Position numbers and translations under genes: made by a program
Shown here: positions 48,172 to 57,415 of the stretch, piece after piece
Layout: the number at the start of each line of letters is the position of its first letter
How positions within the stretch are numbered: position 1 is the first letter of the stretch
NCBI RefSeq assembly: GCF_900115475.1
Contig: NZ_FOWP01000002.1
Span: forward strand, 372,001 to 436,000
Origin: Ectopseudomonas composti
GTDB taxonomy: Bacteria > Pseudomonadota > Gammaproteobacteria > Pseudomonadales > Pseudomonadaceae
Direction of reading: 5' to 3'
DNA length: 64,000 nucleotides
Notes under the pieces: generated by a model
The model's database searches: none
Told to the model about the DNA's origin: nothing
Seen by the model: only the letters and a program-made list of their open reading frames with translations

Positions 48172-50166
48172 CTAGCTGCGACGTTCGCGCTGCATCAGCC
48201 AGAGAAAGTATGGGCAGCCGATGAAGGCAGCCAGCAACCCGGCGGAAACCGGCCATGGATAGGCCAGGTTGCGCCCCAGCCAGTCGGCCAACAGCATGAT
48301 CAGTGCGCCGGCACCCGCGCTCAGCAGCAGTTGCGGCAGCGCACGGCGCACGCCGAGGTGGCGGGCGATATGCGGGGCGATCAGGCCGACGAAACTCAGA
48401 GGGCCGACCATCAGGGTAGATGCGGCGGTGAGCAGGGCGGCCAGCAGCAGGATGCCCAGGTGGCTGGCACGCAGACGCAGACCGAGCGCCGCCGCCGTGC
48501 CGTTGCCCAGGCCGAGCAGGTCGAGTGGGCGTGCCAGCAGTAGCGCCGCAGCGCCCAGCAGCACGGCCATGATCATGGCAGTCGTGGCGGCAGTGGCATC
48601 GACCTGATAGGTCGAGCCGGTCATCCAGCTCATCAGCGCGGTCATGCGTGGGTCGCCGCTGGCCATCAGTAAGGTGCTCAACGCGCCCATCAAGGTGGTC
48701 AGGCACACCCCGGTGAGCAGCAGACGTTCAGGGCTGAAGGCACTGCGCCAGGCGAACCAGAGCAGAGCTGCGAGGGTCAGCAGGGCGCCCAGGCTGGCTG
48801 CTGGTAGCATCAGCGCCTGCGGTTGCGGTACCAGCAGGAACAACACCAGCACGCCCAGTGCCGCGCCGGAGCTGGCGCCCAATACTTCCGGGCTGGCCAT
48901 GGGGTTACCGGTCAGGCGTTGTACCAGCAGCCCGGCCATGGCCAGCATGGCGCCGGCGGCCAGGGCGCCGAATACGCGTGGCAGGCGCCAGTGCAGCTCG
49001 CTGAACTCGGCCCATTGCCAGCCGTGCAGCCCTTTGGCCAAAAACACCGCTGGTATCAGCAGTACGACCAGTAGTCCGGCAATCAGCAGGATAGGTCGCC
49101 ACGGATGCGCTGTGGGCTGGCCAATGCTCGTTCTGTGCGGCTGGATACTGCCGCTACGCTGGCGGGCCAGCAGCCACAGCAGCAGCGGTACGCTGAACAC
49201 CGCAGTGAGGATGCCGGCCGGTACTTCGCCGACCAGACGCGACAGCTCGCGTGCGCATTGATCCACCAAGCACAGCAGCGCGGCGCCGAGCAGAGGCGCC
49301 CACAGCAACCGTTGGCGCAGGGTACGCGCCCCTGTCATGCGCGCGATGGCCGGCGCGGCGAGGCCGATAAAGCCAATGATGCCGACCACGCTGGTGACGA
49401 AGGCACTTAGCGCCACCGCGATCAGCAGGCCGAGGCCACGGGTGGTGCGTAGCGACACACCGATGCTGGCAGCGCTCTGGTCTTCCAGACCGAGCGCTGC
49501 CAGTGGGCGAATCAGCAGCACGGCGAGCGTGGCGGCGATGGCCAGGCGTGGCGCCAGGTAGAGCACCCCGTCCCAGCCACTCTGGTTGATCGAGCCGGCC
49601 TGCCATAGCAGCAGGTCGATCAGGTAGTCGTGGTTGAACAGCACCAGCAGGGCGTTCAGCGCGTTGCAGTAGAGGCTGATCACCATGCCGGCCAGGATGA
49701 AACGCAGCGGCGACAACTGGCGGCCCCAGGCGAAGCTGAACAGGGCCAGGGTGGCCAGCCCGGCCCCTGCCAGGGTCACTGCCTCCAGGCCATGGATCAG
49801 CAGCGTCGGTGCCCAGATGGTGGTGACCGACAGCGCCAGGTTGGCACCGGCAGCGACACCAAGGGTCACCGGCTCGGCTAGCGGGTTGCGCAGAATCTGC
49901 TGGAACAGGGTGCCGGCCAGACCGAGGGCGGCGCCGACCATCAGGCTGACCAGCAGGCGTGGCGCGAAGCTGAAATGCAGCAGTACCTGATTGGGGCTGT
50001 CCCGATCCGGTGACCACAACGCCTGCCACCACAGCTCGCGCGGTAGCAGGCCATTGAGCCCGCGCCACACCAGCAGTGCAGCCAGCGTTGCGATGATCAG
50101 GGTGCACAGCGCCGAGCCCAGGCTGTGCCGGGGGGGGGGCACGGGCAGGCTCAGTGACTCAGCCAT
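48172..50166 (-). CDS. fhuB: FhuB-type ferric-siderophore permease, double-length
   Basis: A 664-aa inner-membrane permease made of two fused FecCD-type halves with about 20 membrane segments in total; E. coli FhuB is about the same length. It imports ferric hydroxamates with a FhuC ATPase. The ATG at 50166 gives MAESLSLPVPPPRHSLGSAL; the longer frame to 50628 is antisense to the binding-protein gene and is dropped. It overlaps the upstream binding-protein gene by 8 bp. The matching ATPase is more than 10 kb away at 60681. Confidence 0.92.
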   Translation of the reverse strand: MAESLSLPVPPPRHSLGSALCTLIIATLAALLVWRGLNGLLPRELWWQALWSPDRDSPNQVLLHFSFAPRLLVSLMVGAALGLAGTLFQQILRNPLAEPVTLGVAAGANLALSVTTIWAPTLLIHGLEAVTLAGAGLATLALFSFAWGRQLSPLRFILAGMVISLYCNALNALLVLFNHDYLIDLLLWQAGSINQSGWDGVLYLAPRLAIAATLAVLLIRPLAALGLEDQSAASIGVSLRTTRGLGLLIAVALSAFVTSVVGIIGFIGLAAPAIARMTGARTLRQRLLWAPLLGAALLCLVDQCARELSRLVGEVPAGILTAVFSVPLLLWLLARQRSGSIQPHRTSIGQPTAHPWRPILLIAGLLVVLLIPAVFLAKGLHGWQWAEFSELHWRLPRVFGALAAGAMLAMAGLLVQRLTGNPMASPEVLGASSGAALGVLVLFLLVPQPQALMLPAASLGALLTLAALLWFAWRSAFSPERLLLTGVCLTTLMGALSTLLMASGDPRMTALMSWMTGSTYQVDATAATTAMIMAVLLGAAALLLARPLDLLGLGNGTAAALGLRLRASHLGILLLAALLTAASTLMVGPLSFVGLIAPHIARHLGVRRALPQLLLSAGAGALIMLLADWLGRNLAYPWPVSAGLLAAFIGCPYFLWLMQRERRS

Positions 50167-51085
50167 GGCGCACCTCCTGGTTGTCCAGATAGTCGGTAAT
50201 GCGCTCGGCGAGGCTGAGGAACGAGGCCACGCCGCCATAGGGATAGAATTTGCCCAGTGCCTGAGTTTGATTGCGGCGTACTGCTGGCAGGTTGTTCCAC
50301 AAGGCATTGGGCTGACGCAGGCTCTGCAGGCGCGCCGATGTGGTGGGAATTTCGATGTACAGCAGATGGGCATCAGGTTGTTCGCTGAGGCGTTCGATAC
50401 CGGTGAGGCTGAAGCCCATGGCATTGCTCGGACCACTCCAGGCATTGCGCAGCCCCAGTCGCTGGAGCACGTCCTGGGCCATGCTGTGCTGGCCGTAGAC
50501 CGTGGCGTGGCGGCCATCCTGGTTGAGCACGGCGATGTACAGCGCTGGCTGTGGGCGTTGTGCCAAGCGAGCGCGTAGCGCCTCCAAGCGCTGCTCAGCA
50601 GCTTGTAGATAAACGTCAGCGCGATCACTCAGGTGCAGGCGCTCGGCCAACTGCTGCATGAAGGCGCTGGCGCTGTTCCAGACGCCCTTTTCGGTGGGGA
50701 AGATGTTCACCACCTCGGTCGGTGCGATGTCACTGAGCGCGCGTAATACGCTGTTGGGCAGGGCATCGCTGAGGATCAGTTGCGGACTCAATTGATGCAG
50801 CAATTCGAGATTGGGCTCCCAGAATGGGCCTATATCACGCACGGTCTGCGGCAAGGGGGGCGCGGGCATGCGCCGTCGGTAGTAGCCGACATCGGAAATA
50901 GCCAGTGGCTCCACGCCGAGAGTCAGCAGGGTTTCGGCCGCAGCCCAGTTGATGGCGACCACGCGCTGCAGTGGTTCGGCCCGCAATGGCAAGCCGCAAC
51001 CGAGGGCCAGTCCGCCGATGGCCATGGCCTGAAGCAATTGGCGGCGTTTCAGTAGTCGGTGGGCAAGGTTCGTTGAGGCTGGCAA
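50159..51085 (-). CDS. fhuD: FhuD-type periplasmic siderophore-binding protein
   Basis: A 308-aa binding protein that hands ferric hydroxamate siderophore to FhuB. The N-terminus has a twin-arginine signal (KRRQLLQAMAIGGLALG), as in FhuD. The mature part has the class III opening VVAINWAAAETLLTLGVEPLA. A TTG at 51085 is taken as start because GGAGAAG precedes it and it keeps the whole signal. It follows receptor 2 after a strong terminator and overlaps fhuB. Confidence 0.88.
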   Translation of the reverse strand: MPASTNLAHRLLKRRQLLQAMAIGGLALGCGLPLRAEPLQRVVAINWAAAETLLTLGVEPLAISDVGYYRRRMPAPPLPQTVRDIGPFWEPNLELLHQLSPQLILSDALPNSVLRALSDIAPTEVVNIFPTEKGVWNSASAFMQQLAERLHLSDRADVYLQAAEQRLEALRARLAQRPQPALYIAVLNQDGRHATVYGQHSMAQDVLQRLGLRNAWSGPSNAMGFSLTGIERLSEQPDAHLLYIEIPTTSARLQSLRQPNALWNNLPAVRRNQTQALGKFYPYGGVASFLSLAERITDYLDNQEVRHG

Positions 51086-51140
51086 GGACTTCTCCAGATA
51101 CGCGCAAGGCTCCCGCAGGAGCCTGATTAGTCGGCAAGCA

Positions 51141-51175
51141 AAAGCCCGGCACCGCCAATGGCGGTGCCGGGCTTT
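51141..51175 (-). terminator. Strong terminator between receptor 2 and fhuD
   Basis: A perfect 16-bp stem (AAAGCCCGGCACCGCC and its complement) closes a three-base AAT loop. On the minus strand it ends in TTTT. It follows the receptor stop at 51184 by 8 bp. It should stop or reduce transcription from receptor 2 into fhuD-fhuB. Confidence 0.88.
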
Positions 51176-51183
51176 GCATCTGG

Positions 51184-53607
51184 TTACCAGCTGTACTTGA
51201 CGCTGGTCATCAGGTTGCGTTCCAGGCCGAGATAGCAACTGGTGGCCGAGTCGCAGGTGGCGGTGTATTCCTCGTTAAGCAGGTTCTGCGCGTATATGGC
51301 CAGCGTGACTTGTGGCGTCAGTTTGTAGCTGGCCGACGCGTCGAACAGGGTGTAGCTGTCGGCGCCGAAGGTGTTGGCGTTGTTGCCGTACATCGAGCCA
51401 ACGTAGCGGGCGCCGGCGCCAAGGGTCAGGCCCTGCAGCGAGCCATTGGTGAAGTTGTAGTTCACCCAGGCCGAAGCCATGTGTTCCGGCACGTTGGCCG
51501 GACGATTACCTTGGTTATTGTCATTGCTACGGGTGATCTGCGCCTTGGTGTAGGTGTACGAACCAAGGATATCCCAGTGTTCGTCAAGCTTGAGGCGAGC
51601 CTCGGCCTCGATGCCGCGCGAGCGCTGCTTGCCTTCGGCAACGTTGAAACCCGTGGTAGCGCCGTTGCTGTCACGCTCGGCGGTCAGGATGTTGGTCTTG
51701 ATCAGATCGAAGGCGGCCAGGGTCAGCAGCAGGTCATCATGCGGCTGGTACTTCACCCCCACTTCCCATTGATTGGCCTCGCTCGGGTCGAAGGTGTTAC
51801 CCAGGCGACTGACCCCGCTATTGGGCGCGAAGGATTCGGCGTAGCTGATATAGGGTGCCAGGCCGAAGTCGGTGACATAGGTCAGGCCAACGCGGCCGGT
51901 GAAGGCATCATCCTTCTGGTTGGTGGATCGGCCGCCCTGAATATTATTGTCGAAGTCGTTACGCACGCGATCATGGCGTCCACCCAGGGTCAGCAGCCAA
52001 TGGTCGTCGAAGTGGATCTGATCCTGAACGTAGGCGCCGAGTTGCTCGATGGTTTGGTCGTAATCAGCTCGAGTCTGCGAGTTACCTGCGTTTGGCGTTT
52101 GAATCGGCTGGCCATAGACAGGGTTGTTCACGTCCAGAGGTGGTGTCACGCCTCCGGCGCCCAACGGCATGTTGCGATAGAACTTGATGTCGGCGTCCTG
52201 CCAGCTGTAGTCGATGCCGGTGAGCAGCGTGTGGCGGATCGAGCCTGTGTTGAAGTCGGCCTGCAGCTGGTTGTCCACGGCGAAGGTGTTTAGATGCTGT
52301 AAGCGGCGATCCGCCGCGCGGAACACCGTACCGCTTGCGGTATCGATCAGTGCCGGCAACAGGTTGTTGAACGTCAGGTCCACCTGGCCGTAGCGCAGGT
52401 TCTGGCGGAACTCCAGCGCATCGTTGAAACGGTGGCGGAACTCGTAGCCGAGGTTGTACTGATCCTGGTCGAAGCGGTTGAAGCTGTGGTCACCGAGCAG
52501 CGTATCGGTGGTGTGGCCGTTGGGCTTGGTGTAGACGAACAGGCTGCCGCCGTTGCGATCACGCAGAAAGTCGGTAAGCAGGGTCAGGCTGGTGTCCTCG
52601 TTCGGCGCCCAGGTGGAGGACGGTGCGATGTACTGGCGATCATCTTCCAGCTCATGGCCATCGTCATACTCCACCTGGGTGTTGGCTTCGCGGTATAGAC
52701 CGACGACGCGGTAGAGAAACTGGCCCTGATCGTCGAACGCGCCACCAACATCGAACTGGCCCTGGCGACGCTCATGGCTGCCGGCAGTGAGCTGAACCTC
52801 ATTGACTTGGTTGGTGGTAGGTCTCTTGCTCACCCGGTTGATCACGCCGCCGGCATCACCCTGGCCGAACAGGGTTGAAGCAGGGCCGCGAACCACATCG
52901 ACTCGTTCGAGTGCATAGGGCTCGCTGCGAAACAAGGCGTAGTCGTTGTTCTGCTGACGCAGGCCGTTGAGGTAATCACTGGTGCTCTGGCCGTTGAAAC
53001 CGCGAATGAATAGCCAATCGTAGCCTTTCGGGTCGAGGCCATATGTCTCCACCTTGACCCCCGGCACATAGCGCAGCGCTTCGGTAACGCTCTGGGCGCC
53101 CTGGGCTTCGAGCTGGGCGCGAGTGATCACCGATACCGACTGGGGTATCTCGAGAATTGAGGTATTGGTTTTACTGGCGCTGTTGCTGGTTTTGGGTACG
53201 AAACTGTTCTGTCCTTCGCTACGCCCTTCGATTACCTGCTCGGGCAGGGCCAGGGCATTGTCGCCCGCGCTGGTGAATAGGCTGACGCGGTTGCCGTCGA
53301 GTTGATAACGCACACCGGTACCTTCTAGCAGGGCGTCCAGTGCCTGCAGAGCCTCCATCTCGCCCACGACTGCATTGCTGCGCAGACGGCTGAGTTGAGC
53401 CGGATTGAACAGTATCTGCAGTTCAGTCTGCGCCCCCAAACTGGTCAACGCCGAGGCCAGCGGTTGTGCGGGCAGGTCGATGTGTACAGGCTCGGCCAGC
53501 AGCGGAGCAGAGGCTCCAAGAGCCAGACCGAATGCGGTGGCACGGACCAGGCGAGCCAGAGGTTTGAGCGTGTTTGCGGACGTAGAGAAAGAGCTGGATG
53601 AACGCAC
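51184..53607 (-). CDS. TonB-dependent siderophore receptor 2 with STN signalling domain
   Basis: An 807-aa outer-membrane receptor. The signal peptide is followed by an STN domain at about residues 45-110 (IDLPAQPLASALTSLGAQT, then GTGVRYQLDGN). A plug (EIPQSVSVITRAQLEAQGAQ) and a barrel ending NLMTSVKYSW follow. STN domains signal through a FecR-type anti-sigma factor, and one lies nearby at 55623. The start is GTG at 53607 with AGGAG seven bases before. The receptor resembles FoxA/FhuE-type hydroxamate receptors in style; the ligand is unproven. Confidence 0.93.
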   Translation of the reverse strand: MRSSSSFSTSANTLKPLARLVRATAFGLALGASAPLLAEPVHIDLPAQPLASALTSLGAQTELQILFNPAQLSRLRSNAVVGEMEALQALDALLEGTGVRYQLDGNRVSLFTSAGDNALALPEQVIEGRSEGQNSFVPKTSNSASKTNTSILEIPQSVSVITRAQLEAQGAQSVTEALRYVPGVKVETYGLDPKGYDWLFIRGFNGQSTSDYLNGLRQQNNDYALFRSEPYALERVDVVRGPASTLFGQGDAGGVINRVSKRPTTNQVNEVQLTAGSHERRQGQFDVGGAFDDQGQFLYRVVGLYREANTQVEYDDGHELEDDRQYIAPSSTWAPNEDTSLTLLTDFLRDRNGGSLFVYTKPNGHTTDTLLGDHSFNRFDQDQYNLGYEFRHRFNDALEFRQNLRYGQVDLTFNNLLPALIDTASGTVFRAADRRLQHLNTFAVDNQLQADFNTGSIRHTLLTGIDYSWQDADIKFYRNMPLGAGGVTPPLDVNNPVYGQPIQTPNAGNSQTRADYDQTIEQLGAYVQDQIHFDDHWLLTLGGRHDRVRNDFDNNIQGGRSTNQKDDAFTGRVGLTYVTDFGLAPYISYAESFAPNSGVSRLGNTFDPSEANQWEVGVKYQPHDDLLLTLAAFDLIKTNILTAERDSNGATTGFNVAEGKQRSRGIEAEARLKLDEHWDILGSYTYTKAQITRSNDNNQGNRPANVPEHMASAWVNYNFTNGSLQGLTLGAGARYVGSMYGNNANTFGADSYTLFDASASYKLTPQVTLAIYAQNLLNEEYTATCDSATSCYLGLERNLMTSVKYSW

Positions 53608-53648
53608 TGCTGTACTCCTGAATAATCTGTGTAGTGTTGGTTTTAATT

Positions 53649-53663
53649 AGAATGATTTGCTTT
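53649..53663 (-). promoter_or_regulatory. Shared 15-bp motif upstream of receptor 2
   Basis: On the minus strand this reads AAAGCAAATCATTCT, the same 15 bases as at 19683-19697 before receptor 1. It lies 42 bp before the receptor 2 start. Such a match between two receptor promoters suggests a common regulator. The AATCATT core could be part of a Fur site. Confidence 0.5.
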
Positions 53664-53684
53664 AAGACGCGCGAGTAAGAAGAA

Positions 53685-53708
53685 ACCGGAAAATAAATTT
53701 CACATTTA
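53685..53708 (-). promoter_or_regulatory. Weak iron-starvation-box-like element before receptor 2
   Basis: On the minus strand TAAAT-N16-GGT differs from the PvdS promoter consensus in one base of the -10 part. It lies in the 116-bp gap between exporter 2 and receptor 2. It is suggestive only. Confidence 0.3.
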
Positions 53709-53723
53709 TGCTTTGCCCGCGCC

Positions 53724-55418
53724 TTACCCGGCGGGGGCGTCTTCCATGGCGGGCTCAGTGGTGTCCCGGTGCTGTTCCTGAAGCGAAACGATCCGCCCGG
53801 AGGCCATCTGCAGCAGGCGGTCGGCAACGTGGAAGTAGCGATCGTCGTGGGAAATCACGATCAAGGTGCGGCCCTGGGCCCGAAGCTCTGGCAGCAGCTC
53901 GGTGTAGAAGATGCGGCGAAATTCGGGGTCCTGATCGGCAGCCCATTCGTCGAACACCAGTACCGGGCGTTTCTCCAGCCAGGCCTGGACCAGCGCCAGG
54001 CGCTTGCGCTGGCCTGTGGAAAGGTCGGTGGTCGAGTAGTTATGGTCGTCCAGGCTGACCTTGTGGGCGATCTCCAGGCGTTCCAGATAGCGGTTGGCTT
54101 CCGCTGGTATGTCCTGGCTACCCTTGAGCAGGTCCTCGAACAGGAAATAGTCGGCGAAAATGGTGGTGAACAGTTGGCGGTAATCGTCGCGATTGGCGTC
54201 CGTCACCTGCTCGCCGTTGAGCAGCAACGTACCGCCCTTGGGTACGTAGAGGCCCAGCAGCAATTTGATCAGGGTGGTTTTGCCGCAGCCGTTCTCGCCA
54301 GCGATGAAGAGGATTTCACCGGGGCGGATGTGCAGATCCACCGGGCCAACGCCAAAGCCTTCGCCGCCGTCTTCGGTGGGGTAGCGATAGTGCAGGCTGC
54401 GCAGCTCGATGCCTTGCATCGGCGGCGCGCTGCGACCGTCGTCTCGCAGCAGCAGGTTGGGTTCCGGCGAAGAGAAGCGCTGTGACAGCTCGGCGATGCG
54501 GCGGAAGGCAACCTGGGCGCGGCTGACGATAGGCAACTGGCCGACCAGATGCTCCAGGGGGCCCTTCATGTACAGCAGCACCAGGATGAAGCCGCTCAGT
54601 GTCGCTTTGTCGGTGCTTGGCCAGAAGCTCTGGTAGGCCAGGGCCACGCCGATGACGATGAAAAACAGGGTCGAGCCGAAACCCTTGGCAATCACGAACA
54701 GGTTGATCGATCGGATCTGGATGTCGCAGATGCGTTCGGCCGTGCCCTGCAGGCGCTCGCTGTAGTGCTGGAAACGGCGCGGACGGCTGATGCGCAGTTC
54801 CTTGGCGCCCTCGGCCATGGCACGGTAGTGCTTCTGCAGGTCGTCTTCAGCGTCGCGGGCCTGGAAGAAACCGCGGATACCCTTGCTGCGCGCCACGTAC
54901 TGAATGGCACTGCCGATTACGATGGCCAAGGCGGTGGTGAGGAACATGGGCAGCGAGAGTGAGGCCAGATAGCCCAGGCAGCCGAGGGTGACGGTCAGTG
55001 ACACCGCCAGTGGCGCGAAGGCGAAGGCGAAGTCGCTAATGGTGTCGATGTCGTGGGTCAGCACCGGGATCAGGCGGTGGCTGCGGTAGCGCTCGATCTG
55101 GTCGATCGGTGCCGAGATGATCTTGCTGCCCAGATCCTTGCGCAGCCTGGCGATGACGTGTTGGCCGACATAATTGGTACCGATGTCGGAGATGATCGAG
55201 CCGACCAGCGCCAGCAGGCATAAGCCGGCGAAGCCCAGCAGCAGGGCGCTCTGCATACCTTCGTCAGAGTGCAGGCTGTAGTTGATGGTGGCCAGCAACG
55301 CCGTGATGCTAGCGCCGCCGAGCACGCCCAGCAGGGTGGCAGCGGCGAGTTGTGGGGCGAACGGGCGTAACAGCCGGAAGAGTTCGCGGAAGGTACTTTG
55401 CGGAGGTGTCTGCATCAT
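53724..55418 (-). CDS. Cyclic-peptide/siderophore exporter, PvdE-type, copy 2
   Basis: A 564-aa ABC half-exporter with an N-terminal six-helix domain and an ATPase: Walker A GENGCGKTT, signature LSTGQRKR, and VFDEWAADQDPEF. It has the same architecture as the protein at 17978. It lies upstream of receptor 2 on the same strand and downstream of fecR. Whether both exporters move the same siderophore, or one recycles or moves precursors, cannot be told. Confidence 0.9.
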   Translation of the reverse strand: MMQTPPQSTFRELFRLLRPFAPQLAAATLLGVLGGASITALLATINYSLHSDEGMQSALLLGFAGLCLLALVGSIISDIGTNYVGQHVIARLRKDLGSKIISAPIDQIERYRSHRLIPVLTHDIDTISDFAFAFAPLAVSLTVTLGCLGYLASLSLPMFLTTALAIVIGSAIQYVARSKGIRGFFQARDAEDDLQKHYRAMAEGAKELRISRPRRFQHYSERLQGTAERICDIQIRSINLFVIAKGFGSTLFFIVIGVALAYQSFWPSTDKATLSGFILVLLYMKGPLEHLVGQLPIVSRAQVAFRRIAELSQRFSSPEPNLLLRDDGRSAPPMQGIELRSLHYRYPTEDGGEGFGVGPVDLHIRPGEILFIAGENGCGKTTLIKLLLGLYVPKGGTLLLNGEQVTDANRDDYRQLFTTIFADYFLFEDLLKGSQDIPAEANRYLERLEIAHKVSLDDHNYSTTDLSTGQRKRLALVQAWLEKRPVLVFDEWAADQDPEFRRIFYTELLPELRAQGRTLIVISHDDRYFHVADRLLQMASGRIVSLQEQHRDTTEPAMEDAPAG

Positions 55419-55622
55419 CCAGTCCTGAGGCTCGGCGCAGGCTGCGCCGGAAAACGAGGGCGATGCGGCTGCAATCGAAATGACTGCAAACCCGAATCGT
55501 TCCTGTTAAGACGGATAAGGCGGGAGAAAACTCAAAGAAAACCGAGGATGGGTGTCTGGCAGCGCTCACTTCGCTTCAGGCGCGAGCGGTATTGTTCATC
55601 TCGATGCGCATGGCGCGTCCAT

Positions 55623-56621
55623 CTAGAGTGAGGCGTAGCGGCTTTTCAGAATCAGACCGCCGTCATCGTGGCGTTTGATTTCGATGGGCAGCACGGTTGG
55701 TAGCGATTCGATCAGCGCCTTGAGGTCATCGGTACGATAGATGCCACCGATGCGCAAGTTACCACTGGCTGCGTCGCCCAGGCGCGCTGGCTGCTCAAGG
55801 TAGCGGTTGATAAGTGGTAGGGCGACGCTCAGTGCCAGGTCATCCAATACCAGTTTGCCCTCGATCCAGGCAATAGCACTGGCGGTACTCGCCTGTTCCA
55901 CGTCGATCTGGCTGCTACCCTGGCGATAGCGCGCCTGCATGCCGGGAGAAAGTTGTGCCTGGCTACCCTGGACACCCTTCGGCGGGCTGACCACCACGGC
56001 GCCCTCGAGCAGGCTGATTAGCATCTGTTGGTCGTCTGTCCAGACATTGAAGCGGGTGCCGGTGACACGTACTTGGCCATTGTCGGTCAGTACGCTAAAG
56101 GGGTGTTCGCTGTCGTGGGCGACCTCGAAGTAGCCTTCGCTGCCACTCTTGAGCCAGGCACTGCGGCGGTCGCGGAAGGTGGCGAAGATCAGTCTGCTGT
56201 TGCTGTTGAGCTGAACGCGTGAGCCGTCTGCCAGCATGACTTTGCGTGGGGTTTCCTGTGCCGTGTAGTAGCCAGCTTGCGCCGGCAGCAGGCCGGCTGA
56301 CCAGCCGCCCAGCCAGATGGTCACGGCTCCCAGCATGGCGGCAGTGGCCATTCTGGCGGCGCGCCATGCGCTTCGTTGGCGGCGGGGGCGAGCTGGTGCA
56401 TGCCGAGGCGTGGGGGCGTGCGCCGGGCTTAGTTGATCGGCCAGTCGCCAGATCGCCAGCATGGCGTCGTATTCGTGCTGGTGGTTGGGGGCAGCGGCTA
56501 TCCAGCGAGCGAAGGCCTGGCGCTCCTCGGCCGTGCAGTCCACGTCATGCAGGCGCGCGCACCAATACGCCGCCTCGGCGCTGAGGCGCTCGTCTTCATC
56601 GGTGGATTGCTGCTCGATCAT
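55623..56621 (-). CDS. FecR-type anti-sigma regulator
   Basis: A 332-aa inner-membrane signal transducer. The cytoplasmic N-terminus (SAEAAYWCARLHDVDCTAEE) precedes one membrane helix at about 92-112. A periplasmic FecR domain (VMLADGSRVQLNSNSRLIF, then VTGTRFNVWTDDQQMLISLL) and a C-terminal part follow. It would receive a signal from the STN domain of receptor 2 and control the FecI-type sigma factor encoded divergently at 56771. Most such pairs are co-directional, so the head-to-head order is unusual. The ATG has GGGA upstream. Confidence 0.92.
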   Translation of the reverse strand: MIEQQSTDEDERLSAEAAYWCARLHDVDCTAEERQAFARWIAAAPNHQHEYDAMLAIWRLADQLSPAHAPTPRHAPARPRRQRSAWRAARMATAAMLGAVTIWLGGWSAGLLPAQAGYYTAQETPRKVMLADGSRVQLNSNSRLIFATFRDRRSAWLKSGSEGYFEVAHDSEHPFSVLTDNGQVRVTGTRFNVWTDDQQMLISLLEGAVVVSPPKGVQGSQAQLSPGMQARYRQGSSQIDVEQASTASAIAWIEGKLVLDDLALSVALPLINRYLEQPARLGDAASGNLRIGGIYRTDDLKALIESLPTVLPIEIKRHDDGGLILKSRYASL

Positions 56622-56669
56622 TCGGGCGTCCCAGGCTTTTGCAAGGCTTTCATTTGCAAAAAATGCGAG

Positions 56670-56684
56670 TGATTATAAGTACCG
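56670..56684. promoter_or_regulatory. Weak Fur-like site between fecR-type and fecI-type genes
   Basis: TGATTATAAGTACCG matches 10 of 14 positions of the 7-1-7 Fur box, mostly in the left half. It lies between the divergent start codons, where a shared iron-responsive promoter would be expected. Confidence 0.35.
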
Positions 56685-56770
56685 CTGACCCAGGCTGTCA
56701 GCAAGTGTCTGTTGCCGTGACACATCAGGAACCTGCGCGGGGCGGTTCCGCCAGGGGCTTAGAGAGCGTT

Positions 56771-57247
56771 GTGATACAGCATTACCAAGAATTGATCCGT
56801 TACCTCAGTCGTACGCTCGGTGATCGCCAGGCGGCTGCGGATCTGGCTCAGGAGAGCTTCCTGCGGCTGCTCGAGCGAAAGACCATGGATGTTATCGAGC
56901 AGCCGCGCGCCTTTCTTTTTCGTACCGCCATCAACCTGAGTGTTGACCGACACCGGCGTGCCCAGGTGCGCGCCGACGAGCCGCTTGAGTCTTTGGGGCA
57001 TGAGGAGCTCGTCGACGCGTGCGATCCGCAGATTCAGGCCAGTCAGGCCCAGCAACTGGGGCTGTTGAAGCAGGCTTTGGACGAACTGTCACCGGTTTGC
57101 CGAAAGGTGTTTCTGTTGCGCAAGATGGAGGGCTGCTCTCATGCCGAGATTGCCGAGCGCATGGGTATATCTCGCCCTATGGTGGAGAAGCATGTCGTCA
57201 ACGCCATGAAGCATTGCCGCATACGCCTGCGTCAACGGGCAGGGTGA
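56771..57247 (+). CDS. FecI-type ECF sigma factor
   Basis: A sigma-70 ECF factor of about 158 aa. Region 2 reads YQELIRYLSRTLGDRQAAAD then LAQESFLRLLERK; region 4 reads LSPVCRKVFLLRKMEGCSHA then EIAERMGISRPMVEKHV. The GTG at 56771 has AGAG six bases before it and leaves room for divergent promoters. In-frame starts at 56717 (GTG) or 56663 (ATG) would give 176 or 194 aa. It probably switches on receptor 2 and perhaps other uptake genes when ligand is sensed through FecR. It is distinct from the PvdS-like factor. Confidence 0.88.
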   Translation: MIQHYQELIRYLSRTLGDRQAAADLAQESFLRLLERKTMDVIEQPRAFLFRTAINLSVDRHRRAQVRADEPLESLGHEELVDACDPQIQASQAQQLGLLKQALDELSPVCRKVFLLRKMEGCSHAEIAERMGISRPMVEKHVVNAMKHCRIRLRQRAG

Positions 57248-57275
57248 AATCCGGCTGTCGATCAAGTATCAATAA

Positions 57276-57290
57276 TGAGAATGATTATAA
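57276..57290. promoter_or_regulatory. Fur box before the ornithine hydroxylase gene
   Basis: TGAGAATGATTATAA matches 12 of 14 positions of the 7-1-7 Fur box. It overlaps the -35 part of the iron-starvation box at 57288. Direct Fur repression may add to control by the sigma factor. Confidence 0.72.
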
Positions 57291-57311
57291 ATTTCTGAGC
57301 GCCTGCCTCGT
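57288..57311 (+). promoter_or_regulatory. Exact iron-starvation box (TAAAT-N16-CGT) before pvdA
   Basis: TAAAT at 57288-57292, 16 bases, and CGT at 57309-57311 match the promoter consensus of PvdS exactly. It lies about 105 bp before the hydroxylase start. It is one of two exact boxes in the region, the other being at 58864. Confidence 0.8.
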
Positions 57312-57415
57312 CTTTTCTTCAAGACCGCAGTCTCACGCCTTCAGGCCGAGCAAGCGGACTATCCCTGACAGGCCCATGGCTTGTTCGTGGCAAACGGCTA
57401 AAGGACACAGGCATC

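Noticed and set aside
50167..50628. N-terminal extension of the FhuB frame
   Set aside because: The extra 154 residues are antisense to the binding-protein gene and rich in Ser, Thr and Arg; the family start is at 50166.
56663..56770. Longer N-terminus for the FecI-type sigma factor
   Set aside because: The added sequence has no sigma-factor similarity, would leave only 41 bp for divergent promoters, and has no good ribosome site; it stays an alternative.
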